DNA of 64,000 nt from Pontibacter chinhatensis (GTDB lineage: Bacteria > Bacteroidota > Bacteroidia > Cytophagales > Hymenobacteraceae). Below, in pieces: positions 15,092-23,872 of this stretch (its first letter is position 1; each line of letters begins with the position of its first letter). The stretch spans positions 186,001-250,000 of the forward strand of contig NZ_FOOT01000001.1 in assembly GCF_900113285.1 (NCBI RefSeq), written 5' to 3'. The translations under genes were made by a program, and so were the position numbers. The notes beneath the pieces are model-generated. The model was not told the origin of the DNA. It did no database searches and was given only the letters and a program-made list of their open reading frames with translations.

Positions 15092-15993
15092 TATTTTCCG
15101 GCGTTAATCCAGTCGATGTCTTTCTTGAGCAGGTTAAGCGTCTGCTCTTCCGGGCTGCCCGGCTCTGCCTTAAAGTTATATACCCAGGAGGCATGCGTCG
15201 GCAAGCTCATCAGGATAGACTCTATGCGGCCTTTGGTCAGCAATCCGAACTTGGTGCCGCGGTCGTACACCAGGTTAAACTCCACGTAGCGGCCCCGGCG
15301 GATGAGCTGCCACTGCTTCTCGCGCTCACCGTAAGGCAGGTCGCGGTTTTGGTTGATGATGGAAGTATAAAACGGGATGAAAGCATAGGCCACGTCGCGC
15401 ACAAAGGCAAAGCGCTCTTCCATGCTGATTTCCCCGGTGGCCATCAAACGGTCGAAGAAGATGCCGCCCACGCCGCGTGTCTCGTCGCGGTGCTCGTTGT
15501 AGAAATAGTCATCGGCCCATTTCTTGAACTCGGGGTAGTAGCTGGGATGGTGCTTGTCGCAAACTGCCTTCATCTGCTCATGAAACTCCCGCGCCTGCCG
15601 CTCGTCCACGTAAATGGGGGTCATGTCGATACCGCCGCCAAACCAGGCCTGCCCGTTACCGGCCTCAAAGTAGCGCACGTTCATGTGCGAGATGGGCACC
15701 ATGGGGCTGTGCGGGTGCATCACCACCGATACCCCGGTGGCAAAGTAGTTGGGGTCGGGCATCTGCAGGGCCTTCAGGAACTGAGGCGACAGTTCTCCGC
15801 TAACGGCCGAGAAGTTCACGCCGCCTTTCTCGAGCACATTCCCGTGCTCAATCACCCTGGAAACACCGCCACCGCCGCCTTCGTGCTCCCACGCATCGGC
15901 ACTGAAAACAGCGCCACCGTCACAGGTTTCGAGGGCCTGGCAAAGGTCTGCCTGAAACTGGCGCATGAACGCCTCAACTTTTTCTCTGAACAT
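15091..15993 (-). CDS. hemF: Oxygen-dependent coproporphyrinogen III oxidase
   Basis: HemF converts coproporphyrinogen III to protoporphyrinogen IX with oxygen in heme synthesis. The 300-residue protein has the family motifs H-P-H-S-P-M-V-P (about residue 88), S-H-M-N-V-R-Y-F and F-G-G-G-I-D-M-T-P, and a R-G-R-Y-V-E-F-N-L-V-Y-D-R-G-T active-site region. ATG at 15993 (M-F-R-E-K) is chosen; a TTG codon nine codons upstream would add a poorly conserved extension. No Fnr-like tandem site was seen upstream, which fits an aerobic enzyme. Confidence 0.95.
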   Translation of the reverse strand: MFREKVEAFMRQFQADLCQALETCDGGAVFSADAWEHEGGGGGVSRVIEHGNVLEKGGVNFSAVSGELSPQFLKALQMPDPNYFATGVSVVMHPHSPMVPISHMNVRYFEAGNGQAWFGGGIDMTPIYVDERQAREFHEQMKAVCDKHHPSYYPEFKKWADDYFYNEHRDETRGVGGIFFDRLMATGEISMEERFAFVRDVAYAFIPFYTSIINQNRDLPYGEREKQWQLIRRGRYVEFNLVYDRGTKFGLLTKGRIESILMSLPTHASWVYNFKAEPGSPEEQTLNLLKKDIDWINAGK

Positions 15994-16131
15994 AGTCTTA
16001 GACAAAAGATAATTAGACAAAAGACAAAGGACATCAGTTTTAGAGATGCCTTCCGCCTAAATCAGCCTATACTTTGCTAACACAGGTAAAAACCGAAGCC
16101 TTTTAAAGTATAGGCCAGGTCTCCCAACCTA

Positions 16132-16139
16132 TACCTTTG
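16132..16139 (+). promoter_or_regulatory. -7 promoter box TACCTTTG upstream of the E1 gene
   Basis: This is a perfect TAnnTTTG match in the divergent hemF/E1 spacer, about 100 bp before ATG 16240. The spacer also contains two AAGTATA words and one TATACTT word. Confidence 0.5.
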
Positions 16140-16239
16140 CTGGCAAGTATAGCTATGCAAAAGTACCTAATCTGACTGGTCTACCCAACTTTACTTAAAC
16201 AGGGAAAAATTGTATATTCGGGCAAACCTAATCCGAACT

Positions 16240-18318
16240 ATGTCTAAAGAAACACTGGAAGCCACTAAACTAGATCTGGAATTACTAAGAAGGGCTTACC
16301 TACTCATGAACACTGCCAAAACCATGGCAGAGACTTACGAAGAGAACAGGGCTATTTGCAGCAAGTATGTGCACAGCACCTCCCGCGGACACGAGGCCAT
16401 CCAACTGGCAGCCGCCCTGCAACTCAAACCTTACGACTACGCCGCGCTCTATTACCGCGACGACTCCATGTTGCTGGGGATGGGCCTGCAGCCCTATGAA
16501 CTCATGCTGCAGCTCATGGCCAAGGCCGATGACCCTTTCTCGGGTGGCCGCACTTACTACGGGCACCCGTCACTAAGGCGGGAAGGCTTTCCCACGATTC
16601 CGCACCAAAGCTCAGCCACCGGCATGCAAGCCATTCCGGCTACCGGCATGGCGCAGGGCATCGCTTACCTGGAAGGGCAGGGGCTGCTGAAAGGAGAGGA
16701 GAAACCCATCGTGCTTTGCTCCTTGGGAGATGGTTCCGTAACAGAGGGCGAAGTAGCCGAAGCCTTTCAAATGGCCGTGCTCAAGGGGCTGCCCATCGTG
16801 TACCTGGTGCAGGACAACGACTGGGGCATTTCGGCCACGGGTAAGGAGATGCGTGCCATGGATGCCTTTGAATATGCCGCTGGCTTTAAGGGCATGGAGC
16901 GCCTGCGCGTGAACGGCTCCGACTTTGAAGAATCTTACGAAGGGATGCGCGTAGCAATGGAGTATGCCCGCCAGGTGCGCCGCCCTATACTAGTGCACGC
17001 TAAAGTACCGCTTTTAGGCCACCATACTTCCGGTGTGCGCCGCGAGTGGTACCGGGGCGATAACCTGCAGCAACACACCGTGGACGACCCCATCCCGAAG
17101 CTCCGCGAAGTGCTGCTGAATGCCGGCCTGGAGGTGGACGAAGTGAAGCTGCTGGAGCAGGAGGCCCGAAATACCGTTGCCAGAGATTACGAGAAAGCGC
17201 TTAACGCACCCAACCCGGATCCGGAGCAGTACGACACACACGAGTTTGCCCCAACGCCCATTACCGAAGAAAAAGGGGAACGTAGCCCGGCCGGTGCTGA
17301 GAAAGTGATCATGGTGGATGCCGCCTTGCACGCGGTTGATGATATCCTGCGCACGTATCCGGAAGCGCTGTTCTACGGGCAGGACGTAGGCGGTGAACTG
17401 GGCGGCGTTTTCCGGGAGGCAGCCATGCTGGCCAAAAAGTATGGGGATGCCCGCGTCTTCAATACCCCGATTCAGGAAGCGTACATAGTTGGCTCAACAG
17501 CTGGCATGTCTGCTGTGGGTGCTAAAGCGATAGTGGAGATACAGTTTGCCGATTATATCTGGCCTGGCATCAACCAATTAGTAGAGGAACTGTCGAAGAG
17601 CTGTTACCTGAGCAAGGGCAAATTCCCGATCCAATCCCTTATCCGGGTACCGATTGGTGCCTACGGCGGGGGCGGACCTTACCACTCCGGAAGTATAGAA
17701 TCTACGCTGCTTAACATCAGAGGTATAAAGGTGGTGTACCCGAGCAACGCAGCCGATATGAAAGGCCTCATGAAAGCCGCCTTCCTGGACCCCAACCCGG
17801 TAGTGATGCTGGAGCACAAAGGCCTGTACTGGTCTAAGGTGCCGGGAACGGAAGATGCTAAAACTGTAGAGCCGGACGAGCACTACATTCTGCCACTGGG
17901 CAAGGCAAACATTGTGCAGGAGGCCAGTGCGGAGCAGAAGCGGCTGGGTAACAGCATGACCGTCATCACCTATGGCATGGGCGTATACTGGGCCAAAACA
18001 GCCTCCAAACGGTTTCCAGGCAGCGTAGAGATTGTGGACCTGCGCACGCTTAACCCGCTCGATTATGAAACGGTACGCGCTTCGGTAGAGCGCCACGGCA
18101 AGGCGCTGGTGCTCACAGAGGAGCCGCTCATGAATTCCTTTGCTGAGTCGCTGGCCGGGCGTTTGTCTAAGGATTGCTTTAAGAAGCTGGATGCGCCAAT
18201 TTATACTTTAGGAGCTGCCAACCTGCCAGCCGTGCCGCTTAACGTGGAGCTGGAAAAAAGAATGCTGCCAAACCCTGATAAAGTAGCTGCCAAAATGGAA
18301 GAGCTGCTTAACTACTAA
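16240..18318 (+). CDS. 2-oxoacid dehydrogenase E1 component, alpha and beta subunits fused
   Basis: This is a thiamine-diphosphate-dependent E1 of about 692 residues. The alpha half (1 to about 345) has the TPP motif G-D-G-S-V-T-E-G starting at residue 163 and ending near N-D-W-G-I-S. The beta half (from about 353) contains E-A-L-F-Y-G-Q-D-V-G, the P-I-Q-E-A-Y region and the Y-G-G-G-G-P-Y-H-S motif. It decarboxylates a 2-oxoacid and transfers the acyl group to a lipoyl E2. Branched-chain and pyruvate-type substrates cannot be separated by eye. No E2 or E3 gene lies nearby. ATG 16240 is preferred over an upstream in-frame TTG at 16210. Confidence 0.92.
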   Translation: MSKETLEATKLDLELLRRAYLLMNTAKTMAETYEENRAICSKYVHSTSRGHEAIQLAAALQLKPYDYAALYYRDDSMLLGMGLQPYELMLQLMAKADDPFSGGRTYYGHPSLRREGFPTIPHQSSATGMQAIPATGMAQGIAYLEGQGLLKGEEKPIVLCSLGDGSVTEGEVAEAFQMAVLKGLPIVYLVQDNDWGISATGKEMRAMDAFEYAAGFKGMERLRVNGSDFEESYEGMRVAMEYARQVRRPILVHAKVPLLGHHTSGVRREWYRGDNLQQHTVDDPIPKLREVLLNAGLEVDEVKLLEQEARNTVARDYEKALNAPNPDPEQYDTHEFAPTPITEEKGERSPAGAEKVIMVDAALHAVDDILRTYPEALFYGQDVGGELGGVFREAAMLAKKYGDARVFNTPIQEAYIVGSTAGMSAVGAKAIVEIQFADYIWPGINQLVEELSKSCYLSKGKFPIQSLIRVPIGAYGGGGPYHSGSIESTLLNIRGIKVVYPSNAADMKGLMKAAFLDPNPVVMLEHKGLYWSKVPGTEDAKTVEPDEHYILPLGKANIVQEASAEQKRLGNSMTVITYGMGVYWAKTASKRFPGSVEIVDLRTLNPLDYETVRASVERHGKALVLTEEPLMNSFAESLAGRLSKDCFKKLDAPIYTLGAANLPAVPLNVELEKRMLPNPDKVAAKMEELLNY

Positions 18319-18377
18319 GTATAAAGATTGGCAAACTATAAAAAGTATAGATTTATACTTACTGCCATAGAATGCTT

Positions 18378-18410
18378 AAGCCCTGCTATATAAATGGCAG
18401 GGCTTTTTTT
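18378..18410 (+). terminator. Intrinsic terminator after the E1 gene
   Basis: AAGCCCTGC (18378-18386) pairs with GCAGGGCTT (18397-18405) around a ten-base loop and runs into eight T residues. Confidence 0.88.
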
Positions 18411-18424
18411 TATGAAAACAGAAA

Positions 18425-18473
18425 GCGAGTCTGGAGACTCGCGGTACAAGGTGCGGCACCGGTTGGATACCGG
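18425..18473. repeat. Two adjacent small hairpins, REP-like
   Basis: GCGAGTC/GACTCGC with loop TGGA (18425-18442) is followed by a second hairpin with core CCGGT/ACCGG and outer GGC/GCC arms. They lie between the E1 terminator and the end of the convergent tamL gene. The arrangement resembles small dispersed palindromic repeats, but only one copy is visible here. Confidence 0.35.
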
Positions 18474-18553
18474 CGCCAGTATATGGGGAAGGTCTCTTGA
18501 TGATAGTGGTTTCAAAATCACTAAAATTTGTGTAGTAACCCTAATCAGTGGTC

Positions 18554-21001
18554 TTAGAAAGGATATCCGATACCAATCTGCAGGGTGCTTTGGCTGTTGC
18601 GGCTCCTGGAGAAGAAATCGGTGATGTTAAACCGGGGTAGCACGAAGCGGTCTTCTTTCCACTGGGCCGGGTCGTATACTTTGGTGGCGAAGTCGAAACG
18701 AAGTATAAGCACCGATAGATCGAAGCGTAGTCCGAAGCCAGTGCCTACGGCCAGCTCCTTGTAGAAACGGTTGAACTGAAAATCGGCGCCGGGGCGGGTC
18801 ACGTTCGGCTCCAGCAACCAAACGTTGCCCGCATCCACAAAAAAGGCGCCGTTGATAAAGCTAAACATGTTAAAGCGATACTCCACGTTTGCCTCCAGCA
18901 ACACCTCGCCGGGTTGCTCCATGTTGTAATCACGTTCAATCCTCAAGTTTCCTTCCTCATCCTCAAACGTCCGCAGGGCTGCGTAAGAGCCAAGCCCCAG
19001 GCGGCGCGACTGCCAGGCCCGGACGCTGGAGGCCCCACCAGCAAATAGAAACTTGTCGTATGGCAGGGTGTTGCCACTCAGGATAGGCGAGGCCACCCCT
19101 GCGTTGATGCGGTACACAAAATAGCGCTGGCCGCCTAGTGGAATGTAGCGCCTGTAGTCCGGGTTAATGCGGGCATACTGATAAGTGCGCAGGTTGTTGA
19201 TGTTCAGGTTGAGCCCCAACTCCTTGGTTAAACCACCAACCTCGATCATCGTCCGGAAAAAGTGCGCGTTGCGTGTCTGGGTGAAGTCGTTGGTATTGTA
19301 GATAAAGTTCATCCCTACAAACGAGATAATACCGTCGTCGAAGCTGCCCAGCAGCGAGCGGCTGCCGGTGGCGTTGCTTTCCAGCATGCTCCGGAAGGTT
19401 AAATCCTTTATGTCGCCCTGCACAATGTTAAAGTTTACGGGCGAGAAGATGAACTGCATCACCGGTGGCTGCATCGGGTTGCGCGAGCGCTGCCAGATGT
19501 AATCCAGTCCCAGCTCATAAGTAGAGCGCACGTATTCCTGGCGGTCCTCGCTGTTGTAGCCGGTATAAAAGCGCGTGCGCGGGCTAAAATCGGAGAGCAG
19601 GTTTTTGTTGGTAAAGGGCAAAAGTATAACCGGGAAGGAGAGGGAGGCGTTGGCGCCAAACTCCTTGATCATCACAGCCTGGTCGGGGTCTGAGATGTTG
19701 GCCTGGTACTCAATACCGCCCCTGATTCCGAAGTCCAGGTTCTCTGCGCCGCCAAAAACATTGCGCACGCGCAGCGTAAGGCTGGAGAAAGGCCCCGGCC
19801 GCTTTTCGGTAAAGTTCATACCCAGCTCCGCCGTTTCCTGAAACTTCTTCGCGGGCAGGGCATTTACCAGCGCAATTAATTCATAGGTTGAATCGGTTGG
19901 AGCTTGTAACTTATTGTAGAAGACGTTATTGAACTGAAAGGCATCCAGATCGGCCAGCTTGCGCTGGGTGGTAAGCGTGCGGAACTGGCTGTAGCGCTGG
20001 CCCGGGTAAATGTCCACTTTCTTGTCCAGGATCACCGGGTTATACTTGTGGGTGTAGGCGATATACTTCACGCCGTTATATACCACCGTGTCACGCGGGA
20101 TACCGAAGCGGTCTGCATCGGTTTTAAAGTATACATCCTTGATCGTATATACTTTGTGGGTAGAGTCGTTTTCCGGGCTGTTGATGATGGTTTTCACGCG
20201 TGCCGCATTCTCGGCCCAGCTGGTGTCTACCTCAAACTCAATGTAGGCGCGTGCAAAGTCGTAGTAGCCACGGTTTTTAAGCATGTCGTAGAGCCGGTCG
20301 CGCTCCTGCGTGATCAGGTCCTCGTCGTAGACGTCGTTAAGCTTCAGTAGGGAGCGTGGCTCGTTGCGCTGCACAATCTCCAGTATGCGCGGATCCCGAA
20401 TGTCGTAGCTCAGCTCCGAGTAACGATAAGGCTGCTTCTCCTCGATGTTGATGTCCACGAAGAGCAATTTATCCCGCTTCGTCTGAAGAGTGTAGTTTGC
20501 CTGGTGGTTAAAGTAGCCTTTGGAGTTGAGGTAAATACCGATCTGATCCATGGTCTCCTCCAGGCGAAGCGAGTCAAAAATGGCCGGCGGCTCGCCCAGC
20601 TGCATCACAAAGTTGCCTTCCTGCAGCTTGTTCTCCAGTCGCTCGATGCGGTTGCTATACTTTTCGCGCAGCTTGTTAATTTTTACCGTATCCGTGCCTG
20701 CTTCCTCGATTTTCGTCTTGCGCCGGGCTTCCTGCTTCTGGATGCGTGCCTGAATATTTTGCGGGTCGTAAAACTTTTTACCGAAATTATAGAGCGCCAG
20801 ATAGGGGGTGGATCGGAGCACCATACGGTTGGGCTGCTGCTGGTAAAGGTTCTCAATGGCAGCCGGATCCACCGTTTTCAGGCCCTTCGGGTCCATACGT
20901 ACAAGCAGCTTCTCGTTCTCGCCCAGTTGCTTTGTCGGGATGCAGGCATGTAGCAGCAGCATTGCAAAACTCAGGGCAGCTATGTATACTCGTGATCTCA
21001 A
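18554..21001 (-). CDS. tamL: BamA/TamA-family outer membrane lipoprotein (TamL-like)
   Basis: The 815-residue protein has a lipoprotein signal with the lipid-attached cysteine at C20 (L-L-L-H-A-C). POTRA-type domains occupy roughly residues 30-380, including a coiled-coil-like insert near 75-110. A C-terminal 16-strand barrel ends in Y-P-F, a typical outer-membrane insertion signal. Lipidated TamA-like proteins of this kind are the TamL group of Bacteroidota, which works with TamB in outer membrane homeostasis. The start is TTG at 21001 behind AAAGGA on the minus strand; no ATG is available nearby. It is divergent from trmH with only 15 bp between start codons. No TamB gene is in the window. 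Confidence 0.85.
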   Translation of the reverse strand: MRSRVYIAALSFAMLLLHACIPTKQLGENEKLLVRMDPKGLKTVDPAAIENLYQQQPNRMVLRSTPYLALYNFGKKFYDPQNIQARIQKQEARRKTKIEEAGTDTVKINKLREKYSNRIERLENKLQEGNFVMQLGEPPAIFDSLRLEETMDQIGIYLNSKGYFNHQANYTLQTKRDKLLFVDINIEEKQPYRYSELSYDIRDPRILEIVQRNEPRSLLKLNDVYDEDLITQERDRLYDMLKNRGYYDFARAYIEFEVDTSWAENAARVKTIINSPENDSTHKVYTIKDVYFKTDADRFGIPRDTVVYNGVKYIAYTHKYNPVILDKKVDIYPGQRYSQFRTLTTQRKLADLDAFQFNNVFYNKLQAPTDSTYELIALVNALPAKKFQETAELGMNFTEKRPGPFSSLTLRVRNVFGGAENLDFGIRGGIEYQANISDPDQAVMIKEFGANASLSFPVILLPFTNKNLLSDFSPRTRFYTGYNSEDRQEYVRSTYELGLDYIWQRSRNPMQPPVMQFIFSPVNFNIVQGDIKDLTFRSMLESNATGSRSLLGSFDDGIISFVGMNFIYNTNDFTQTRNAHFFRTMIEVGGLTKELGLNLNINNLRTYQYARINPDYRRYIPLGGQRYFVYRINAGVASPILSGNTLPYDKFLFAGGASSVRAWQSRRLGLGSYAALRTFEDEEGNLRIERDYNMEQPGEVLLEANVEYRFNMFSFINGAFFVDAGNVWLLEPNVTRPGADFQFNRFYKELAVGTGFGLRFDLSVLILRFDFATKVYDPAQWKEDRFVLPRFNITDFFSRSRNSQSTLQIGIGYPF

Positions 21002-21016
21002 ACGTTTCCTTTAGCT

Positions 21017-21763
21017 ATGTTGTCGAAAGCAGTTGTAAAGTATATCAAATCATTGCAAGTAAAAAAATACCGCAACCAACACCAAGCCTTTGTGGTGGAG
21101 GGAGCCAAAAGTATACTTGAACTGCTCCAATCCGATTTCCGGCTGCAGCACCTTTTTGTTACCGAAGACTTCCTCAGGGAGCACGCCGCTATACTTGGCC
21201 AGGGCCTGACCTATGAGGTGGTGAAAGAGGAAGAGCTGGTGAAAGCCGGCACCTTTGCCAGCAACAACGCGGGACTCGCCGTGGCAAGTATGCGCCAGCT
21301 GCCGCCGCTCCAGCTTAAACCCTCCGACCTGGCCATTGCCCTAGACGATATCCGCGATCCCGGCAACCTGGGCACCATCATCCGCATTGCCGATTGGTAC
21401 GGCATTGAGCATGTGGTGTGTTCAGAAAACTGCGCCGATTTTTATAACCCCAAAGTTATTTCGGCCACCATGGGCTCTTTTACCCGCGTAAAGGTGCACT
21501 ACCTGGACCTGCCCACTTGGCTGCAGCAGCTGGGCGGCAAGTATAAAATCTATGGGGCTGCCCTTAACGGCGAAAACCTGCACCAGCTACAGCTCAAACC
21601 GGAGGGTATTGTGGTGCTGGGCAACGAGGCCAACGGCATCCGGCCGGAAGTGGCGCAGCAGGTAAATCAGCTGATCAAGATCCCGGCCTTTGGCAAGGCG
21701 GAGTCACTGAACGTGGCCACCGCCACGGCCATCATCATCGACAATTTCCGCCGCCACGGTTAA
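21017..21763 (+). CDS. TrmH/SpoU-family RNA 2'-O-methyltransferase
   Basis: The 248 residues have an N-terminal substrate-binding part (residues 1-95) and a SPOUT domain. Motif 1 is seen as D-I-R-D-P-G-N-L-G-T-I-I-R. Motifs 2 and 3 are V-L-G-N-E-A-N-G-I and I-P-A-F-G-K-A-E-S-L-N-V-A-T-A, which make the trefoil knot that binds SAM. The RNA target (tRNA or 23S rRNA) is not decided by sequence. The start ATG 21017 matches the usual family N-terminus and lacks a Shine-Dalgarno site. A perfect 10-bp palindrome AAGTATACTT lies in the coding region at 21109-21118. Confidence 0.92.
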   Translation: MLSKAVVKYIKSLQVKKYRNQHQAFVVEGAKSILELLQSDFRLQHLFVTEDFLREHAAILGQGLTYEVVKEEELVKAGTFASNNAGLAVASMRQLPPLQLKPSDLAIALDDIRDPGNLGTIIRIADWYGIEHVVCSENCADFYNPKVISATMGSFTRVKVHYLDLPTWLQQLGGKYKIYGAALNGENLHQLQLKPEGIVVLGNEANGIRPEVAQQVNQLIKIPAFGKAESLNVATATAIIIDNFRRHG

Positions 21764-21765
21764 AA

Positions 21766-21797
21766 CAAAGAAGGAGCCTCCGGGGGCTCCTTCTTTG
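21766..21797. terminator. Hairpin terminator between convergent trmH and the barrel gene
   Basis: CAAAGAAGGAGCC (21766-21778) pairs perfectly with GGCTCCTTCTTTG (21785-21797). The position just after the trmH stop and before the stop of the opposing gene suggests bidirectional termination. Confidence 0.8.
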
Positions 21798-21826
21798 CTC
21801 TCACCTTAATTTTTATACGTTATACT

Positions 21827-22960
21827 TTAGTAGAACAGGCGGACACCAAAGCTGATCACGTTGGTTTGTGGGCCGCGGTTGTCCTTGAACAGGTCGTTCA
21901 TGTTATACTTGGCGAACAGGTCCACGCCTCCGTAGCCAAGCACACCTTCCACGCCATACTGAAAATCACTCAGGTTAAAGCTGTCGCGGGTCTTGTCTTT
22001 CTCGGTCTTGCCGTCCTCCTTATACTTTAGCTTGGTGTGCGCGCCCAAGCGGTAGCCTACAAACGGACCTGCACCTATCTTCAAGCCTTCTTTGCCATTG
22101 TTGCGCTTAAACTCCAGGGTTGCCATCAGCGGCAGGTTCACAGAGGAATGCGTCAGTTTCGACTTTTCATAGCTGCGCTCCGGGTCCAGGGTGAAGAAGG
22201 TTGTTCTGTCAATTTCCTGTAGCACGATGTCATCCTCGAACATGTAGTTGTTGAAGGCAAACTCCAGGCCTGACACCAGGTGGAAAGGGCTCTTCTGGCC
22301 ACCAATCTGCGACTTAAGGCGGAAGTTCAGGCTGACGTAGCGGGAGCCCCACGGCCTGAGGTCTGCCACATCGCTGCCCTGGTCGGTGAAGGTATTAAAG
22401 CCAAGGTCCATATCAAAGCCGGTGCGGGTAGCCTTATAGGTTTCCATTTTATGCTCCTTGCGCAGGCTGTCGCGCTCGTGCCTGGAGGGCACATCCACGT
22501 TGACGCGGGTATTGCCATCGCTTTCCTCCACATCCACCTTAATCTTGAAGTGTTTATTTACCACCACTTCGTGCGTTTCCTTATGCGTTTTGCCGGTTTG
22601 CGGGTCCTGCTCCTGCACCGTAATGGTTACCTGCTCGCCCTGGCCGCCTTGCTGCTCGGATTTGTTGAAGGTCACGGTCATTTCTCTGGACTCCTGGTTG
22701 GAGTTCTCCATCTGGTCCACGCGCTCCACATACTTGGTCAGTTCGCGCATCAGCGAGTCGAGGCTGTAGTTCTGGAAAGCCTGCAGCTGCTGTATGTTCT
22801 CCAGGTGCAGGATCATGGTGGCGCCGTTGGCCATTTTCACCACAATGGTGTCCTGTTCAGCTGAATTTAGCCTGTCTTTAAGGGTAGTGCCGCCTTTGGC
22901 AGACACACCGGTAGCGGCAGCCATGCAAATGGCCATTACGAGTAGTAGTATCCGTTTCAT
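21827..22960 (-). CDS. Outer membrane beta-barrel protein with coiled-coil N-terminus, function unknown
   Basis: This 377-residue protein has a signal peptide ending near G-V-S-A-K, followed by a Gln/Glu-rich helical region (about residues 40-110) and a charged stretch. The C-terminal 180 residues alternate hydrophobic and polar residues and end in G-V-R-L-F-Y, a barrel-type terminus. It is the last gene of the sigma/anti-sigma operon (10 bp behind the preceding gene), so it may be an envelope component whose expression is controlled by, or coupled to, that signalling pair. No named family was recognised beyond the barrel fold. Confidence 0.7.
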   Translation of the reverse strand: MKRILLLVMAICMAAATGVSAKGGTTLKDRLNSAEQDTIVVKMANGATMILHLENIQQLQAFQNYSLDSLMRELTKYVERVDQMENSNQESREMTVTFNKSEQQGGQGEQVTITVQEQDPQTGKTHKETHEVVVNKHFKIKVDVEESDGNTRVNVDVPSRHERDSLRKEHKMETYKATRTGFDMDLGFNTFTDQGSDVADLRPWGSRYVSLNFRLKSQIGGQKSPFHLVSGLEFAFNNYMFEDDIVLQEIDRTTFFTLDPERSYEKSKLTHSSVNLPLMATLEFKRNNGKEGLKIGAGPFVGYRLGAHTKLKYKEDGKTEKDKTRDSFNLSDFQYGVEGVLGYGGVDLFAKYNMNDLFKDNRGPQTNVISFGVRLFY

Positions 22961-22970
22961 GTCTTTGGAT

Positions 22971-23852
22971 TTAGAGGTTGATCACTTTTGAGATTTTCTG
23001 TTTGCCGATCTGCGTTTCGAGCGCCACCCGGTCGGCCCGGATGCCCAGTTCTTCCAGCTCCACCCCCTGGCCGGAGGCAAGGTTGCGCACCTGTTTGAAG
23101 ATGTTCTTGGCCAGCGCCTTCTTGTCGCCACGGCTTTCCTGCCCGCCTTCCACCGGCATTTCAGTCTGGGCGGCTACCGCGCGCTTGATGATGATCTCCA
23201 CTGGCTCGGCATTCAGGTTGGCACTGGCAGGATGTGTTACAGGTGCCTCTGGGGTAATGTTTGCTGCGATGGCCGTCTGCACATCTGTCTTAGAAGCTTC
23301 AATTGCTGGATCCATAGTTTTGCGCTGCTCCGGAGTGGCTTTGGTCGTCACCTTAGCCATTGTTCCTTTGCTGGCAGGCTTCTTTGTAAGGGTAGATGCA
23401 GATGCTATTGGAGTGGTTGCCTGGGAGGCAGAAATTTTTTCAGCTTCTACCGCATTTTCCTCGGCGGGCTCCTGCTGGGCCATCATACCTTCAGCCGGAT
23501 CGCTTTCTGGCACCGGAAGAAGTATGGGTTCTGCAGCTGGGTTGGTTTCCGGCAGTTGGTTGTCATACTTGGTGAGGGTGCCGCTGATTTCCGGTGTGCC
23601 GGTGTTGATGTTGTAGAACACTACGCCCACGGCCAGCAGCAGCGATAAGGTGGCTGCCACAGCGGAGTAAATCCACATGAAGCGCTGCTTGCCTTCACTT
23701 TTCTGTTCCGCCTCAGGTGTCAGTATCACAAGGGGTTTTTCATGGCCTTCCTCCATGCGCTCCTGCAGGCGGGCCCACAGGTCGGCCGGGGGCGTAGGAG
23801 AGGAGTTGCCGAGGCGCTCCTTAAATAATTTGTCTATCTCTTCTGGTTTCAT
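22971..23852 (-). CDS. Putative membrane-anchored anti-sigma factor
   Basis: The 293 residues begin with M-K-P-E-E-I-D-K-L-F-K-E-R-L and a PPADLW segment, a pattern typical of Bacteroidota proteins encoded directly behind ECF sigma genes. One membrane helix lies at about residues 59-82. The periplasmic part is low complexity, rich in Ala, Pro, Thr and Glu, with a small basic C-terminal region. The sigma gene lies 20 bp upstream, so an anti-sigma role is the simplest reading. No zinc-finger ZAS motif is visible, so the inference rests on position and topology. Confidence 0.65.
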   Translation of the reverse strand: MKPEEIDKLFKERLGNSSPTPPADLWARLQERMEEGHEKPLVILTPEAEQKSEGKQRFMWIYSAVAATLSLLLAVGVVFYNINTGTPEISGTLTKYDNQLPETNPAAEPILLPVPESDPAEGMMAQQEPAEENAVEAEKISASQATTPIASASTLTKKPASKGTMAKVTTKATPEQRKTMDPAIEASKTDVQTAIAANITPEAPVTHPASANLNAEPVEIIIKRAVAAQTEMPVEGGQESRGDKKALAKNIFKQVRNLASGQGVELEELGIRADRVALETQIGKQKISKVINL

Positions 23853-23872
23853 GTCTTTTCCTCCTTCAATTT

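Noticed and set aside
14351-15289. 312-codon open frame over the channel end and the PAP2 gene
   Set aside because: It covers two well-supported genes on opposite strands and the terminator between them; the product has no recognisable domain.
15193-16080. 295-codon open frame antisense to hemF
   Set aside because: HemF motifs on the other strand are unambiguous; this is a codon-bias shadow.
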